A stretch of 64,000 nucleotides of DNA from Extensimonas soli (GTDB taxonomy: Bacteria; Pseudomonadota; Gammaproteobacteria; Burkholderiales; Burkholderiaceae_C), in the NCBI RefSeq assembly GCF_029211265.1, contig NZ_JARGEL010000028.1, forward strand, positions 7,674 to 71,673, given 5' to 3'. The translations under genes and the position numbers were made by a program. The notes beneath the pieces are model-generated. The model saw only the letters and a list, made by a program, of their open reading frames with translations. It had not been told where the DNA came from and did no database searches. Below are positions 44,106 to 55,283 of the stretch, piece by piece. Position 1 is the first letter of the stretch, and each line of letters opens with the position of its first letter.

Positions 44106-44204
44106 GGGGGCCTCCGTAAAAAAGGGTTGGGTTGGGCTGACAACGCGCCCGTGGCGCGCGCCACGGACAAAATCCAGGCACGCGCCGAGCGGGGCGCGGG
44201 CGGG

Positions 44205-45320
44205 TTATGGGCGCCGTACCGCGCCCTGGTGCGCCACCAGGCAGGCGGCGACGATGTCGTCCTGCAGATCGATCTGCACGCCGCCCTCCTTGGGCAGCAC
44301 CAGCTTCAGAAAGTCGAGCACGTTGCGCGCATACAGCGCCGAGGCGTCGGCCGCGACGAGCGCGGGCAGGTTGGTCTCGCCGATCAGCGTCACGCCGTGC
44401 TTGAGCACCGTGCGCCCCGCTTCGGTGAGCGGGCAGTTGCCGCCCTGGTGCGCCGCGAGATCGACGATCACCGAGCCCGGCTTCATCGCGCGCACCATGT
44501 CCTCGGTCACGAGCACGGGCGCGGGCCGGCCCGGAATCAAGGCCGTGGTGATGAGCACGTCGGCCAGCGCCGCGCGCTTGGCCACTTCGGCCTTTTGGCG
44601 CTCGAGCCAGCTTGGCGGCATGGGGCGCGCGTAGCCGCCCACGCCTTCGGCGGCTTCCTTTTCCTCCGCGGTCTCGAAGGGCACGTCGATGAACTTTGCG
44701 CCCAGCGATTCGATCTGTTCCTTGACGCTGGGGCGCACGTCCGAAGCCTCGATCACCGCGCCCAGGCGCTTGGCCGTGGCGATGGCCTGCAGGCCTGCCA
44801 CGCCCGCGCCGAGCACGAGCACGCGCGCGGCCTTCACGGTGCCCGCCGCCGTCATGAGCATGGGAAAGAAGCGCTGGTAGGCATTGGCCGCGAGCAGCAC
44901 GGCCTTGTAGCCCGCGATGTTGGCCTGGCTCGAAAGCACGTCCATGCTCTGCGCGCGCGTGGTGCGCGGCGCGGCCTCGAGCGCAAAGGCACTGACGCCC
45001 GCCTGCGCGAGGTGCTCGAGCCCCGCGCGGTCGAACGGATCGAGCATGCCCACGAGCACGGCGCCCGGGCGCAGCAAGGCCAATTCGGCCACGCTCGGCG
45101 CGCGCACCTTGAGCACCACGTCGGCGCCGAAAGCCGAGGCGGCATCGACGATCTCTGCGCCTGCCGCCTGGTACGCCGCATCGGGCACGCTCGCCGCGAT
45201 GCCGGCGCCGGCCTGCACGCAGAGATGGTGCCCCTGGGCACTGAGTTTTTTGACTGTCTCGGGGGTTGCCGCGACCCTGGTTTCTCCTGGCATCGATTCT
45301 GCAGGCACACCTATGCGCAT
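44205..45320 (-). CDS. pntA1: NAD(P) transhydrogenase subunit alpha 1 (NAD-binding part)
   Basis: NAD(H)-binding domain I of transhydrogenase, 371 residues, alanine dehydrogenase-like fold. It starts [17 protein letters not shown] and has the [22 protein letters not shown] dinucleotide motif (about 168), [10 protein letters not shown] and [12 protein letters not shown]. It is first in the operon, divergent from dadA across a 183-bp gap. Confidence 0.95.
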   Translation of the reverse strand: MRIGVPAESMPGETRVAATPETVKKLSAQGHHLCVQAGAGIAASVPDAAYQAAGAEIVDAASAFGADVVLKVRAPSVAELALLRPGAVLVGMLDPFDRAGLEHLAQAGVSAFALEAAPRTTRAQSMDVLSSQANIAGYKAVLLAANAYQRFFPMLMTAAGTVKAARVLVLGAGVAGLQAIATAKRLGAVIEASDVRPSVKEQIESLGAKFIDVPFETAEEKEAAEGVGGYARPMPPSWLERQKAEVAKRAALADVLITTALIPGRPAPVLVTEDMVRAMKPGSVIVDLAAHQGGNCPLTEAGRTVLKHGVTLIGETNLPALVAADASALYARNVLDFLKLVLPKEGGVQIDLQDDIVAACLVAHQGAVRRP

Positions 45321-45503
45321 CTTGTCTCCTGTGCGTGGTTCGTGGATGGGCGAGACACGAGCTTACATGATGCCCTGTCCCGAATCCCTGAAAATGGCTG
45401 GAATCGCTTGTTTTGTCATACGTTCGAGCCCCTCTTTGACCTCATCCTATCCTTGCTTTACCACTGCAATGGGGTGCATCCCCACTACTTACTGGAGGCC
45501 GGC

Positions 45504-46829
45504 ATGAAAGTCATCGTTCTCGGCAGCGGAGTAATAGGCGTCAGCACCGCGTACTACCTGGCGCGCGCCGGCGCCGAAGTCACCGTGATCGAGCGCCAGA
45601 GCGGCCCGGCGCTCGAAACCAGCTTTGCCAACGCGGGGCAGATTTCGCCCGGCTATTCCACGCCTTGGGCCGCACCGGGCATTCCGCTCAAGGCGCTGAA
45701 GTGGATGCTGCAGCGCCACGCGCCATTTCGCTTTCGCCCCGACGGTTCGCTGTTCCAGCTGCGCTGGATGGCGATGATGCTGCGCAACTGCAGCAGCGCG
45801 CGCTACACCGTCAACAAGGAACGCATGGTGCGCGTGGCCGAATACAGCCGCGACTGCCTGCGCCAGCTGCGCGCCGACACGGGCATCGCGTACGACCAGC
45901 GCACGTTGGGCACGCTGCAGGTGTTTCGCACCGCCAAGCAGCTGCAGGCCGCGCAGCGTGACATCGCAGTGCTCGAGGCTTGCCACGTGCCTTACCGCTT
46001 GCTCGCCGCCGACGCGCTGCCGCAGATCGAGCCCGCGCTCGCACACGCGCGCGGCCTCACCGGCGGCCTGCACCTGCCGGGCGACGAAACCGGCGACTGC
46101 CACCTCTTCACCACACGCCTGGCCGAGATCGCGCGCGGTCTCGGCGTGCAGTTCTCGTTCGACACCACGGTGCGGCGCTTGCTCTGCACAGGCACTCGCA
46201 TCACGGGCGTCGAAGTGCAGACGAGCGCGCAGGGGGATATACGCAGCCTGCACGCCGACCAGGTCATCGTCGCGCTGGGCTGCGCCTCGCGCGAATTGCT
46301 GCAGGCGCTCGGGCTCGACCTGCCGGTTTACCCAGTCAAGGGCTACTCGCTCACGGCGCCCATCGTCGACACCGAGCGTGCACCGCGCTCCACGGTGCTC
46401 GACGAGAGCTACAAGATCGCCGTCACGCGCCTGGGCGCGCGCATCCGGGTGGGCGGCATGGCTGAACTCGCCGGCTATGACCTGCGTCTGAACCCACGCC
46501 GACGCGCTACGCTCGAAATGGTCACGCAAAGCCTGTTCGCGGGCGCGGCCGACCTGCCCGCCGCGAGCTTCTGGACGGGCCTGCGCCCCATGACGCCCGA
46601 CGGCACGCCCATCCTGGGCCGCGCGCCAGGCTGGGACAACCTGCTACTCAACACCGGCCACGGCACACTGGGCTGGACCATGGCCGCCGGCTCGGGCAAG
46701 CTGCTCGCCGACCTCACGCTCGGCCGCCAGCCCGACATTCGCACCGACGACCTCGGGCCGCAGCGCTACGGCCGCGCAGCGCAGGCTGCCTCCACCGGCG
46801 CGCAAGAGCAGCGCTCGGCACGTGCGTGA
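45504..46829 (+). CDS. dadA: D-amino acid dehydrogenase small subunit
   Basis: Flavoprotein that deaminates D-amino acids, passing electrons to the respiratory chain. It has 441 residues and starts [20 protein letters not shown], the FAD-binding motif. The family segment [20 protein letters not shown] follows (about 37-56), and the [14 protein letters not shown] and [16 protein letters not shown] motifs lie near the C-terminus. An ACTGGAGG site lies ahead of the ATG. It is a single gene; the alanine racemase often found with it is not here. Confidence 0.94.
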   Translation: MKVIVLGSGVIGVSTAYYLARAGAEVTVIERQSGPALETSFANAGQISPGYSTPWAAPGIPLKALKWMLQRHAPFRFRPDGSLFQLRWMAMMLRNCSSARYTVNKERMVRVAEYSRDCLRQLRADTGIAYDQRTLGTLQVFRTAKQLQAAQRDIAVLEACHVPYRLLAADALPQIEPALAHARGLTGGLHLPGDETGDCHLFTTRLAEIARGLGVQFSFDTTVRRLLCTGTRITGVEVQTSAQGDIRSLHADQVIVALGCASRELLQALGLDLPVYPVKGYSLTAPIVDTERAPRSTVLDESYKIAVTRLGARIRVGGMAELAGYDLRLNPRRRATLEMVTQSLFAGAADLPAASFWTGLRPMTPDGTPILGRAPGWDNLLLNTGHGTLGWTMAAGSGKLLADLTLGRQPDIRTDDLGPQRYGRAAQAASTGAQEQRSARA

Positions 46830-46862
46830 ATACCCCTTCGACGCCCCCTGCAGGCATAGCGC

Positions 46863-46901
46863 AAAAAAACAGCGCCGGCGGCAAACCAGCCCCACCGGCG
46901 C
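46863..46901 (-). terminator. Intrinsic terminator after fba (also within dadA 3' region)
   Basis: On the minus strand the stem GCGCCGGTGG / CCGCCGGCGC (9 of 10 paired) is followed by TGTTTTTTT. The stem lies between the convergent dadA and fba ends and could end transcription from both sides, although only the fba side has the T-run. Confidence 0.88.
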
Positions 46902-46943
46902 ATCGCCATCACGGCAACCGTGAGGCTGCCGCGAGCAAATGGT

Positions 46944-48008
46944 TCAGCGCACCAACTGCGCGAGCTCGCCGCGCGCGTAGCGCTCGGCCATCACGGAAAG
47001 CGGCAGGCCCTTGACCTTGGCGCCCTGGCCTTCGCAGCCGAATTCGAGGTAGCGCTGCTTGCAAATGGCTTTGGCGGCCTCGCGTGCGGGCTTCATCCAT
47101 TCGCGCATATCGAATTTGTCGGGGTTTTCGGCATGGAATTTGCGCACCGCGCCGGTCATGGCCAGGCGGATGTCGGTGTCGATGTTGATCTTGCGCACGC
47201 CGTACTTGATGGCCTGCTGGATTTCTTCGATCGGCACGCCGTAAGTCTCTTTCATCTTGCCGCCGTACTGGTTGATGAGGGCGAGCAAGTCCTGCGGCAC
47301 GCTGCTCGAGCCGTGCATCACCAGGTGCGTGTTCGGGATGCGTGCGTTGATTTCCTTCACGCGGCCAATGGCCAGAATGTCGCCCGTGGGCTTGCGCGTG
47401 AATTTGTAGGCGCCGTGGCTGGTGCCTATGGCGATCGCGAGCGCGTCGAGCTGCGTGGCCTTGACGAACTCGGCCGCCTCCTCGGGGTCGGTCAGCATCT
47501 GGCTGTGGTCCAGCTTGCCTGCGGCGCCAATGCCGTCTTCCTCGCCGGCCTCACCGGTTTCGAGCGAGCCCAGGCAGCCGAGCTCGCCCTCCACGGTCAC
47601 GCCCACCTTGTGCGCCATTTCGACCACCTGGCGCGTGACCTTGACGTTGTAGTCGAACGACGCAGGCGTCTTGCCGTCTTCGAGCAGCGAGCCGTCCATC
47701 ATCACCGAGCCGAAGCCCAGCGCAATGGCGCCTTCGCAGACCTTGGGGCTGGTGCCATGGTCCTGGTGCATCACGAGCGGGATGTGCGGGTACGCCTCGG
47801 CGGCAGCCTGGATCAGGTGCTTGATGAAGCTCTCGCCCGCGTACTTGCGCGCGCCGGCGCTGGCCTGCAGGATCACGGGCGCCCCCACCTCGTCGGCCGC
47901 GGCCATCACGGCCTGCACCTGTTCGAGGTTGTTGACGTTGAAGGCTGGAATGCCGTAGCCGTTTTCGGCGGCGTGGTCCAGCAGTTCGCGCATGGAAACG
48001 AGTGGCAT
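46944..48008 (-). CDS. fba: Fructose-bisphosphate aldolase, class II
   Basis: Zinc-dependent aldolase of glycolysis, gluconeogenesis and the Calvin-type cycle. The 354-residue protein contains [14 protein letters not shown] (about 23), the zinc site [15 protein letters not shown] and [14 protein letters not shown]. It also has the [10 protein letters not shown]-like motif ([11 protein letters not shown]) and VMHGSSSVP. All are present and unbroken. A GGGAG site lies upstream of the ATG, and a terminator follows. Confidence 0.96.
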   Translation of the reverse strand: MPLVSMRELLDHAAENGYGIPAFNVNNLEQVQAVMAAADEVGAPVILQASAGARKYAGESFIKHLIQAAAEAYPHIPLVMHQDHGTSPKVCEGAIALGFGSVMMDGSLLEDGKTPASFDYNVKVTRQVVEMAHKVGVTVEGELGCLGSLETGEAGEEDGIGAAGKLDHSQMLTDPEEAAEFVKATQLDALAIAIGTSHGAYKFTRKPTGDILAIGRVKEINARIPNTHLVMHGSSSVPQDLLALINQYGGKMKETYGVPIEEIQQAIKYGVRKINIDTDIRLAMTGAVRKFHAENPDKFDMREWMKPAREAAKAICKQRYLEFGCEGQGAKVKGLPLSVMAERYARGELAQLVR

Positions 48009-48122
48009 GGTTTGGCTCCCTGAATCTAGTGGATCGAATATGAAAAGAAAGTGGTACGGTTTTCGAGTTTAGCCGCGCGCGCGGCCTGCACCAGTGTGGG
48101 GAAACAGACCGAATGGCCCATC

Positions 48123-49247
48123 CTACAGCCGGTGCGTGCGGTCGCCGCGCGCAAAGCCCAGCGCATCCCAGGGCGCGCCCTTGGCCAGCGCCAGCACCTT
48201 GAACAACTCGCCCATTTCGTGCTCCATGATCAATTTGGCCGCTTGCGCACGCCCCGCCTGCGTGAGCTGCTCCATTTTTGATACCAAGCCGCAATTGATC
48301 AGAAAGTGCGCCTGCGTGGTGTAGCCCAGCACCGCAAAGCCCGCTTCCTGCGCCGCGAGCGCGATCCCCGTGAAGTTCACGTGCGCCGTGATGTCTTTGC
48401 TGCCCACGTCGGCCAGCGGGTCGGCATCGACCTGGTGCGCGCGGTGGCACACCAACGTGCCCATGTGGCGCTGCGGGTGGTAATACTCGCTCTCGCCAAA
48501 GCCGTAGTCGAGCAACAACACCGCACCGCGCGCAAGCCGCTCGCCCAGCGTGCGCACGAAGGCTTCGGCCTGGGGGTGGATTTCGGTCAAATAGTCGTGC
48601 GTGCCCGCAATCTCGAGCGGCGGGCGCAAGTCGGTGGGCCGATCGCGCCAGACGAAGCGCGCCGCCGCCGAGCCCCATTCCCAGCCCACGCCACGCTCGT
48701 GCCACACGCCGCCGCTGCGCTGCAGCAGCTTGACGGGCATGGCGTCCAGCACCTCGTTGCCCAGCACCACGCCCTCGAAGCGCTCGGGCAGCGTGTCGTG
48801 CCACTGCAGCTTGTGCGCATGGCGCGCGAGCAAAGCCTGCTGGCGCACGCGCAGGCTGGCCGAAAGCTCGACGATGTGGTAGTGCTGCACACGCACGCCC
48901 AGCGCATCCAGCGCGTCGAGCAGTTGCAAGGCCAGCGCGCCCGAGCCCGCGCCGAATTCCCACAGCTCCTGCGTGCCGGTCTGATCGAGCGCCTCGGCCA
49001 CCTGCACGGCCAGGGTCTGCCCGAACGCGGGCGAAAGCTCGGGCGCCGTGACGAAGTCGCTGCCCGAATCCGGCAGCAGGCCAAACTTGGGCGCCGCGCC
49101 CGCGTAGTACCCGAGCCCCGGCGCATACAGCGCCAGCGCCATGAAGCGGTCGAACGGCAGCCAGCCGCCAGCGGCGGCAATGGCCTGCACGATCTGGGTT
49201 TGCAGGGAATTTTGCGGGGCGCTCGCTACACTGTCGGGTTTATTCAT
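48123..49247 (-). CDS. SAM-dependent methyltransferase, MidA/NDUFAF7 family
   Basis: A 374-residue COG1565-type methyltransferase. The N-terminal substrate-capping part has FMALALYAPGLGYYAGAAPK (about 28-47) and DFVTAPELSPAFGQTLA (about 58-74). The SAM motif is LWEFGAGSGALALQLL (about 86-101), with later VVLGNEVLDAMPVKL and LLLDYGFGESEYYHP. The mitochondrial homologue NDUFAF7 methylates an arginine of complex I; bacterial targets are unknown. It is divergent from folM. Confidence 0.9.
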   Translation of the reverse strand: MNKPDSVASAPQNSLQTQIVQAIAAAGGWLPFDRFMALALYAPGLGYYAGAAPKFGLLPDSGSDFVTAPELSPAFGQTLAVQVAEALDQTGTQELWEFGAGSGALALQLLDALDALGVRVQHYHIVELSASLRVRQQALLARHAHKLQWHDTLPERFEGVVLGNEVLDAMPVKLLQRSGGVWHERGVGWEWGSAAARFVWRDRPTDLRPPLEIAGTHDYLTEIHPQAEAFVRTLGERLARGAVLLLDYGFGESEYYHPQRHMGTLVCHRAHQVDADPLADVGSKDITAHVNFTGIALAAQEAGFAVLGYTTQAHFLINCGLVSKMEQLTQAGRAQAAKLIMEHEMGELFKVLALAKGAPWDALGFARGDRTHRL

Positions 49248-49268
49248 CACGCCCCGGATTGTCCCTGA

Positions 49269-50057
49269 ATGTCGCCCCCCGCCCCCCGCCCCCGCACGGT
49301 GCTGGTCACCGGCGCCGCCCGGCGCCTGGGGCGCAGCATTGCGCTGGCGCTCGCGGCGGGCGGCTGGCAAGTCGCCGTGCACTACCGCAACTCGGCCCAG
49401 GAAGCTCTCGAAACCGTAGCTGCTTGCGCCGATCTGTCGGGCGCAAGCGCCCATTTCGATGCGGATTTTGCCGATGAAACCGCGGTACGCGCCCTGCTGC
49501 CGCGCGTGTACGCGCGCTTTGGCGCCGTGGATGCCGTGGTCAACAGTGCCTCGCTGTTCGAATACGACAATGCCGCGAGTTTCGGCTTTGCCACGCTGGA
49601 GCGTCATGTGCGCAGCAATACCGGCGCGCCGGTGCTGCTGGCGCAGGCGCTGCACCAGCATGTGCAGGAGCGCGCGGCCGCGGGCGAGGCCGATGCGCAG
49701 GGCGTGGTGGTGAACCTGCTCGACCAGAAGCTCTGGAACCAGAACCCCGATTTTTTCAGCTACACGCTCTCCAAGGCCGCGCTCGAAGCCGCGGGCACCA
49801 TGCTGGCGCTGGCGCTGGCGCCGCGCGTGCGCGTGGTCGGCGTGGCGCCGGGGCTCACGCTCACGAGCCCTTTTCTGAGCGAGGAAAAATTCCAGCGTCT
49901 GCACGCTCTGAGCCCGCTGGGGCGCTCTTCGAGCCCCGAGGACGTGGCCGCTGCGGTGCGCTTTGCGCTCGACAACCGCGCCCTCACCGGCACCACGCTG
50001 CTGGTCGATGGCGGCCAGCACCTGATGAAGTTCGAGCGCGATTTTTCGCTGATGTGA
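49269..50057 (+). CDS. folM: FolM-like short-chain dehydrogenase/pteridine reductase
   Basis: A 262-residue NADPH-dependent SDR enzyme, likely a dihydrofolate or dihydromonapterin reductase. It has VLVTGAARRLGRSIALALAA (about 11-30), the HYRNSAQEA cofactor-specificity loop, VVNSASLFEYD (NSAS in place of NNAG), a YTLSKAALE active-site Tyr/Lys pair and VVGVAPGLTL. Residues about 49-64 are encoded by a copy of the 45-bp repeat. It is followed 7 bp later by folB, supporting a pterin role. Confidence 0.86.
   Translation: MSPPAPRPRTVLVTGAARRLGRSIALALAAGGWQVAVHYRNSAQEALETVAACADLSGASAHFDADFADETAVRALLPRVYARFGAVDAVVNSASLFEYDNAASFGFATLERHVRSNTGAPVLLAQALHQHVQERAAAGEADAQGVVVNLLDQKLWNQNPDFFSYTLSKAALEAAGTMLALALAPRVRVVGVAPGLTLTSPFLSEEKFQRLHALSPLGRSSSPEDVAAAVRFALDNRALTGTTLLVDGGQHLMKFERDFSLM
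49413..49458. repeat. 45-bp palindromic repeat copy inside folM
   Basis: Reads GTAGCTGCTTGCGCCGATC at one end and GGGCGCAAGCGCCCATTTCG at the other. It is in frame and encodes TVAACADLSGASAHFD, between the second strand and the next helix of the SDR fold. Confidence 0.65.
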
Positions 50058-50064
50058 GCCTGCC

Positions 50065-50436
50065 ATGACCCACGCCGCCGGCACCCAAGTCCTCAGCCTC
50101 ACGGGCTTGCGCTTCAACGCCAACCTGGGCATCCTCGCGCACGAGAAGAACGCGCCGCAGCCCATCCAGGTCGATGCCGAGCTGCACCTGGGCCTGCAGC
50201 CGCTTGCGCCGCGCGACGACCATATCCACAACGTGCTCGACTACCGGCGCGTGCGCCAGATCATCATCGACGAGTGCACGGCCGAGCACGTGAACCTGCT
50301 CGAGAGCCTGATCGGCAAGCTCGCGCGGCGGCTGCTGCAGTTGCCCGGCGTGCTCGGCGTGCGCGTGAAAATCGCCAAACTCGAAATTTTTGCCGACTGC
50401 GAAGTGGCCATTCGCGTCGAAACCGGACAGTGGTAA
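50065..50436 (+). CDS. folB: Dihydroneopterin aldolase
   Basis: Splits dihydroneopterin to the hydroxymethyl pterin used in folate synthesis. The 123-residue protein has [18 protein letters not shown] (about 9-26), [11 protein letters not shown] with the family's Tyr, and the C-terminal [19 protein letters not shown] strand region. Glutamate of VNLLESLI is the expected pterin-binding residue. It lies 7 bp after folM and a few bases before ttcA. Confidence 0.93.
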   Translation: MTHAAGTQVLSLTGLRFNANLGILAHEKNAPQPIQVDAELHLGLQPLAPRDDHIHNVLDYRRVRQIIIDECTAEHVNLLESLIGKLARRLLQLPGVLGVRVKIAKLEIFADCEVAIRVETGQW

Positions 50437-50440
50437 ACCC

Positions 50441-51475
50441 ATGCACACAGCACACACCTCCACCTGGGGCGAGATCGCGGACGACATCCTCGCCGACGCC
50501 CCCAACGACATTTCCAACGACACCGTCACCGCCAGCGCCGACGCCGCGGCCCAAGACGCTGCGGGCGGCGCCGCGCACACCGCGCCGCGCCTGAAGATCG
50601 AGCGCGAGGCGCGCAAGCTCGAAAAGCGCCTGTGCCGCGAGGTCGGCCGCGCGATCAGCGACTTTCGCATGATCGAAGAAGGCGACAAGGTCATGGTCTG
50701 CCTTTCGGGCGGCAAGGACAGCTACACGCTGCTCGACATTCTGCGCAAGCTGCAGGCGCGCGCGCCCGTGCGCTTCGAGCTCGTCGCGGTCAACCTCGAC
50801 CAGAAGCAGCCGGGCTTTCCTGCGCACGTGCTGCCCGAATACCTGCGCAGCACCGGCGTGCCCTTTCACATCGAAACCGAAGACACCTACAGCATCGTGC
50901 AAAAGCTCGTGCCGCCGGGCAAGACCACCTGCAGCCTGTGCAGCCGGCTGCGCCGCGGCATCCTGTACCGCGTCGCGAACGAGCTGGGCGCAACCAAGAT
51001 CGCACTCGGCCACCACCGCGACGACATCCTGCAGACGCTGCTGCTGAACATGTTCTTCGGCGGCCGCATGAAGGCCATGCCCCCGAAGCTCGCGAGCGAC
51101 GACGGCGAGCACGTGGTCATCCGCCCGCTTGCCTACGTGCCCGAAAAAGACACGGCGCGCTGGGCCGCGTACCGCGCATTCCCCATCATCCCGTGCAACC
51201 TCTGCGGCAGCCAGGAGAACCTGCAGCGCAAGCAGATCGGCGACATGCTGCGCGAGTGGGACAAAAAATTCCCCGGCCGGCTCGAGAGCATGTTCCGCTC
51301 GCTGCAGCAGGTCGTGCCCTCGCACCTGCTCGACGGCGCGCTGTTCGACTTTCAGAACGTACGCGCCACCGGCGTGGCCGATGCCGAGGGCGACAAGGCC
51401 TTCGACGCCGAAGAACTGCCCGCCATGCCCGGCCCTTCAGGGCTGCCCGGCGTGCAGGTGGTGCAACTCGGTTGA
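50441..51475 (+). CDS. ttcA: tRNA 2-thiocytidine biosynthesis protein TtcA
   Basis: Iron-sulphur enzyme that thiolates cytidine 32 of tRNA. The 344-residue protein has an extra acidic N-terminal segment (about 1-45), a PP-loop [17 protein letters not shown] (about 87), the first CxxC in [12 protein letters not shown] (about 165) and a second in [14 protein letters not shown] (about 250). Both cysteine pairs are expected in TtcA. The C-terminal 30 residues are poorly conserved. It is adjacent to folB on the same strand. Confidence 0.95.
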   Translation: MHTAHTSTWGEIADDILADAPNDISNDTVTASADAAAQDAAGGAAHTAPRLKIEREARKLEKRLCREVGRAISDFRMIEEGDKVMVCLSGGKDSYTLLDILRKLQARAPVRFELVAVNLDQKQPGFPAHVLPEYLRSTGVPFHIETEDTYSIVQKLVPPGKTTCSLCSRLRRGILYRVANELGATKIALGHHRDDILQTLLLNMFFGGRMKAMPPKLASDDGEHVVIRPLAYVPEKDTARWAAYRAFPIIPCNLCGSQENLQRKQIGDMLREWDKKFPGRLESMFRSLQQVVPSHLLDGALFDFQNVRATGVADAEGDKAFDAEELPAMPGPSGLPGVQVVQLG

Positions 51476-51541
51476 CCGCGGCTTGACCTCTTCGGCATCG
51501 GCGCCTACCCTGCAATCCCCATGCCGCCACGAGGAGTTCCC

Positions 51542-52150
51542 ATGCGCCCGCTACGCTCTTTCTTCATGCTGCTGTGCCTTGGCATCTTCGGCTTGCTGCT
51601 GGGTGGCTGCGCGAGCACGCGCCTCGTCGATTCGGACGTACAAGCCTTCTCGCAGCTGCAGGCGCTGCCCGTGCCCGCCACCTACCGCTTCGAGCGCCTG
51701 CCCTCGCAGCAGGCTTACAGCGCGCAGCAGGACAAGGTGGAAGCGCTCGCACGCGAGGCACTGGCCAAAGTGGGGCTGGTCGAAAACCCGCGCGCACCGA
51801 ACTTCAGCGCGCAGGTCTATGCGCGCACCGACCGCCTGCTCTCGCCCGACTACTGGTATGACCCGTTCTGGGGTGGGTGGGGTGGGTGGGGCGGCTGGGG
51901 TGGTTGGGGCAGCGGTTTTTACGGCGGCATTTCGATGCGCTTTCCGCCGCCGACCGAATACCGGCGCGAGGTCGGCCTGATCCTGCGCGACATCGCGAGC
52001 GGCCGCGTGGTCTATGAAACCCACGCCCAGCACGACGGCGTGTGGAGCGACGACCTGCCCGTCTTTGCCGCGATGTTCGACGCTGCGCTGCAGGACTTTC
52101 CCATGCCGCCCGCAGGCCCGCGCCGCATCAACGTCGAGATTCCGCGCTGA
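51542..52150 (+). CDS. DUF4136 lipoprotein with GGW repeat
   Basis: A 202-residue lipoprotein: hydrophobic signal (FFMLLCLGIFGLLLGGC, Cys near 23) and a DUF4136-like domain (about 40-195). An insert of four GGW repeats (FWGGWGGWGGWGGWGSGFYG, about 109-128) comes from a short tandem DNA repeat (about 51868-51914). Domain-end motifs such as VYETHAQHDGVWS fit the family, which is of unknown role. The ATG at 51542 follows a GAGGAG site. It is followed by a histidine phosphatase gene. Confidence 0.82.
   Translation: MRPLRSFFMLLCLGIFGLLLGGCASTRLVDSDVQAFSQLQALPVPATYRFERLPSQQAYSAQQDKVEALAREALAKVGLVENPRAPNFSAQVYARTDRLLSPDYWYDPFWGGWGGWGGWGGWGSGFYGGISMRFPPPTEYRREVGLILRDIASGRVVYETHAQHDGVWSDDLPVFAAMFDAALQDFPMPPAGPRRINVEIPR
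51868..51914 (+). repeat. GGTGGG-type tandem repeat encoding GGW units
   Basis: Near-perfect tandem copies of a GGTGGG-type unit, G-rich on the plus strand and inside the DUF4136 gene. The unit length of nine bases per GGW keeps the frame, so copy number could vary without breaking the gene. Confidence 0.7.
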
Positions 52151-52187
52151 CCACGCGAAGATCGCCCCAAAGATCATCGCCATTCCC

Positions 52188-52826
52188 ATGCAAGCCACCC
52201 GCATCCTCGCCATCCGCCACGGCGAAACCGCCTGGAACGCCCAGGCGCGCATCCAAGGCCACCAGGACATCGCGCTCAATGCCACCGGCCTACGGCAGGC
52301 GCAGCGGCTCGCGCAGGCTCTGGCCGCCGAACCCGTGCGCGCCATCTACGCAAGCGACCTGCAACGCGCCTACCGCACCGCGCAGGCCGTGGCCGATGCG
52401 ACGGGCGCGCCGCTCGTGCCCGAGCCCAGCCTGCGCGAACGCGGTTTTGGCGCCTTCGAAGGCCGCACCTTTGCCGAAGTCGAGGCTGCCTGGCCCGAAC
52501 AGGCGCGCCGCTGGCGCGAACGCGACCCGCACTACGCGCCCGCGGGCGGCGAGTCGCTGCACACGCTGCGCCTGCGCGTGACCGAAACCGTGCAGCGCCT
52601 GGCCGCGCGCCACCCCGGCGAACTGATCGTGCTGGTCGCGCACGGCGGCACACTCGACGTGCTCTACCGTGCCGCCACGGGGCAGGACTTGCAGGCCCCG
52701 CGCACCTGGCAACTCGCCAACGCCGCGATCAACCGCCTGCTCTGGACGCCGCAAGGCCTTACGCTCGTGGGCTGGGCCGACACGCAGCACCTCGAAGGTG
52801 CAGCACGCGACGAGAACGCGGGCTGA
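52188..52826 (+). CDS. Histidine phosphatase family protein (GpmB/CobC-like)
   Basis: A 212-residue enzyme of the phosphoglycerate mutase-like group. The catalytic phosphohistidine motif is RHGETAWN (about 10-17), with YASDLQRAYRTAQA (second Arg motif) and the second catalytic His in VLVAHGGTLDVLYR. Related proteins include GpmB-like and alpha-ribazole phosphatases; the substrate cannot be set from sequence. The ATG at 52188 lies soon after the DUF4136 stop, so the two may share a message. Confidence 0.88.
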   Translation: MQATRILAIRHGETAWNAQARIQGHQDIALNATGLRQAQRLAQALAAEPVRAIYASDLQRAYRTAQAVADATGAPLVPEPSLRERGFGAFEGRTFAEVEAAWPEQARRWRERDPHYAPAGGESLHTLRLRVTETVQRLAARHPGELIVLVAHGGTLDVLYRAATGQDLQAPRTWQLANAAINRLLWTPQGLTLVGWADTQHLEGAARDENAG

Positions 52827-52896
52827 AGCCTTGACCTGCACTGCGCAGTGCTACGGATGCGCTTCGGCATACATGCCGCACGCAAGCGGAAGTTTT

Positions 52897-53994
52897 CTAT
52901 GACTCGGCTGCGTCTGTCGTCGCCAACGGCACATGCGCGCTTGCCACACCATCGCGGCCGGCTTTTTTGACCTGGTACAGCGCCGTATCGGCTTCTTTCA
53001 TCCATTCGCCCAGGTCGTCGTGGTGCTTTTCGATGCAGGCCACCCCTACGCTACAGGTGATCTGCAAATCAGGCAGCTTGCGCAGGCGCAGCGTCGCAAC
53101 GCGTTTGCGTATCCGCTCTGCCATGACCAGAGCATCTTCCAGGCATGTATCGGGCAAGAGGATGATGAACTCATCGCCACCAAAGCGCCCCGCGCAGTCC
53201 GTGGCGCGTATGCTGCCGCGGATCACATGGGCCAGCCCGCGCAACACCGTGTCGCCTACGTCATGACCGTAGGTGTCGTTGATCTGCTTGAAATGGTCTA
53301 TGTCCAGCATCAGCATGCAGGAGGGCGTGCCACTTTGGAAAAATTTGCGCAGCGAGACTGCGGCCTGCTCCTGCCAAAAGGGACGGCAATACAGCCCGGT
53401 GAGTGCATCGACGCGCAGCATGGCATGGAGTTTTTCATTCTGCCGCGCAGTTTTTTCAATCAACCCTCGGCTCGTCAGGCTGAGCACGAGGGTGTGCACG
53501 ATCAGCAGAGGCAGGCACGCCAGAATCACGCGCATCGAACTCTCGGGCGCCCAGTGGTAGCCACCCAACCAGCCGCCGCCCAGGATTCCCGCACACAAGG
53601 CCAGCAATGTAGCCAGCCGCAGACCACGGGCACCCGAAGCAATGCGATCCATCAGGTGCAGGGTGACGATGAGCGCGCTGGGCAGCAGGTTGAAACGCAT
53701 CAGCGGCAGCCCAAGGCCGATGAAAACGGTGTCGAGCACCATGCTGAAAAGCTCGGTGCGGTGGCGATTGCTGCTGAACTTGCTCAGCAGGCAGGCCAAG
53801 TGCGGCCAGAGGTAGCAGACAAAAACCAGCAAGATCCAATCTATGGGCGGCGCCCGGACTTCCCATAAAACGGCACCGACCGCCAAGCCGCCCAAGCCCA
53901 TGCCGAGCACGCGCACCCTGTAGGCTGTCCGGTAAAAATGCCGCCCGTATGAAGGGTGGTTTTCGGACGGTTGCGTAGTATTCGTTTGCTGCAT
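52897..53994 (-). CDS. Diguanylate cyclase with N-terminal MASE2-like membrane domain
   Basis: Makes the second messenger c-di-GMP. The 365-residue protein has about five membrane helices (about 28-175) with VRVLGMGLGGLAVGAVLWE at the start, resembling MASE2 sensors, and a C-terminal GGDEF domain (about 195-350). The active site is RFGGDEFIILLP, and RATD five residues earlier forms a likely product-inhibition (I) site. MASE2-GGDEF proteins are usually active cyclases. It is a single gene between the phosphatase and ruvB. Confidence 0.9.
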   Translation of the reverse strand: MQQTNTTQPSENHPSYGRHFYRTAYRVRVLGMGLGGLAVGAVLWEVRAPPIDWILLVFVCYLWPHLACLLSKFSSNRHRTELFSMVLDTVFIGLGLPLMRFNLLPSALIVTLHLMDRIASGARGLRLATLLALCAGILGGGWLGGYHWAPESSMRVILACLPLLIVHTLVLSLTSRGLIEKTARQNEKLHAMLRVDALTGLYCRPFWQEQAAVSLRKFFQSGTPSCMLMLDIDHFKQINDTYGHDVGDTVLRGLAHVIRGSIRATDCAGRFGGDEFIILLPDTCLEDALVMAERIRKRVATLRLRKLPDLQITCSVGVACIEKHHDDLGEWMKEADTALYQVKKAGRDGVASAHVPLATTDAAES

Positions 53995-54127
53995 GAGCAA
54001 GGCATGAGTGGAGCGACGGCCTCATCGTAACGCAACAAATGGTTACGATGCGCTCTATTTTCGCTCTATTTTTCTATTTTGTATCCTCCCTGCCCTGCAC
54101 CTGCAGGAAACGGCACTCAGCAAGCCG

Positions 54128-55204
<1,077 letters not shown>

Positions 55205-55283
55205 GGGCGCAAGCATGCCACGGGACGTGGGTACCGCCGTGGGATTTTGCCGCGCATGCGGCGAGTCAAGGTGATCAGGGCGA

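Noticed and set aside
42513-46829. A very long open frame of 1438 codons on the plus strand, antisense to pntB, pntA2 and pntA1
   Set aside because: Only its last part (from 45504) is real (dadA). The upstream part is His/Arg/Ala-rich with no domain and lies opposite well-supported genes; it is an artefact of high GC.
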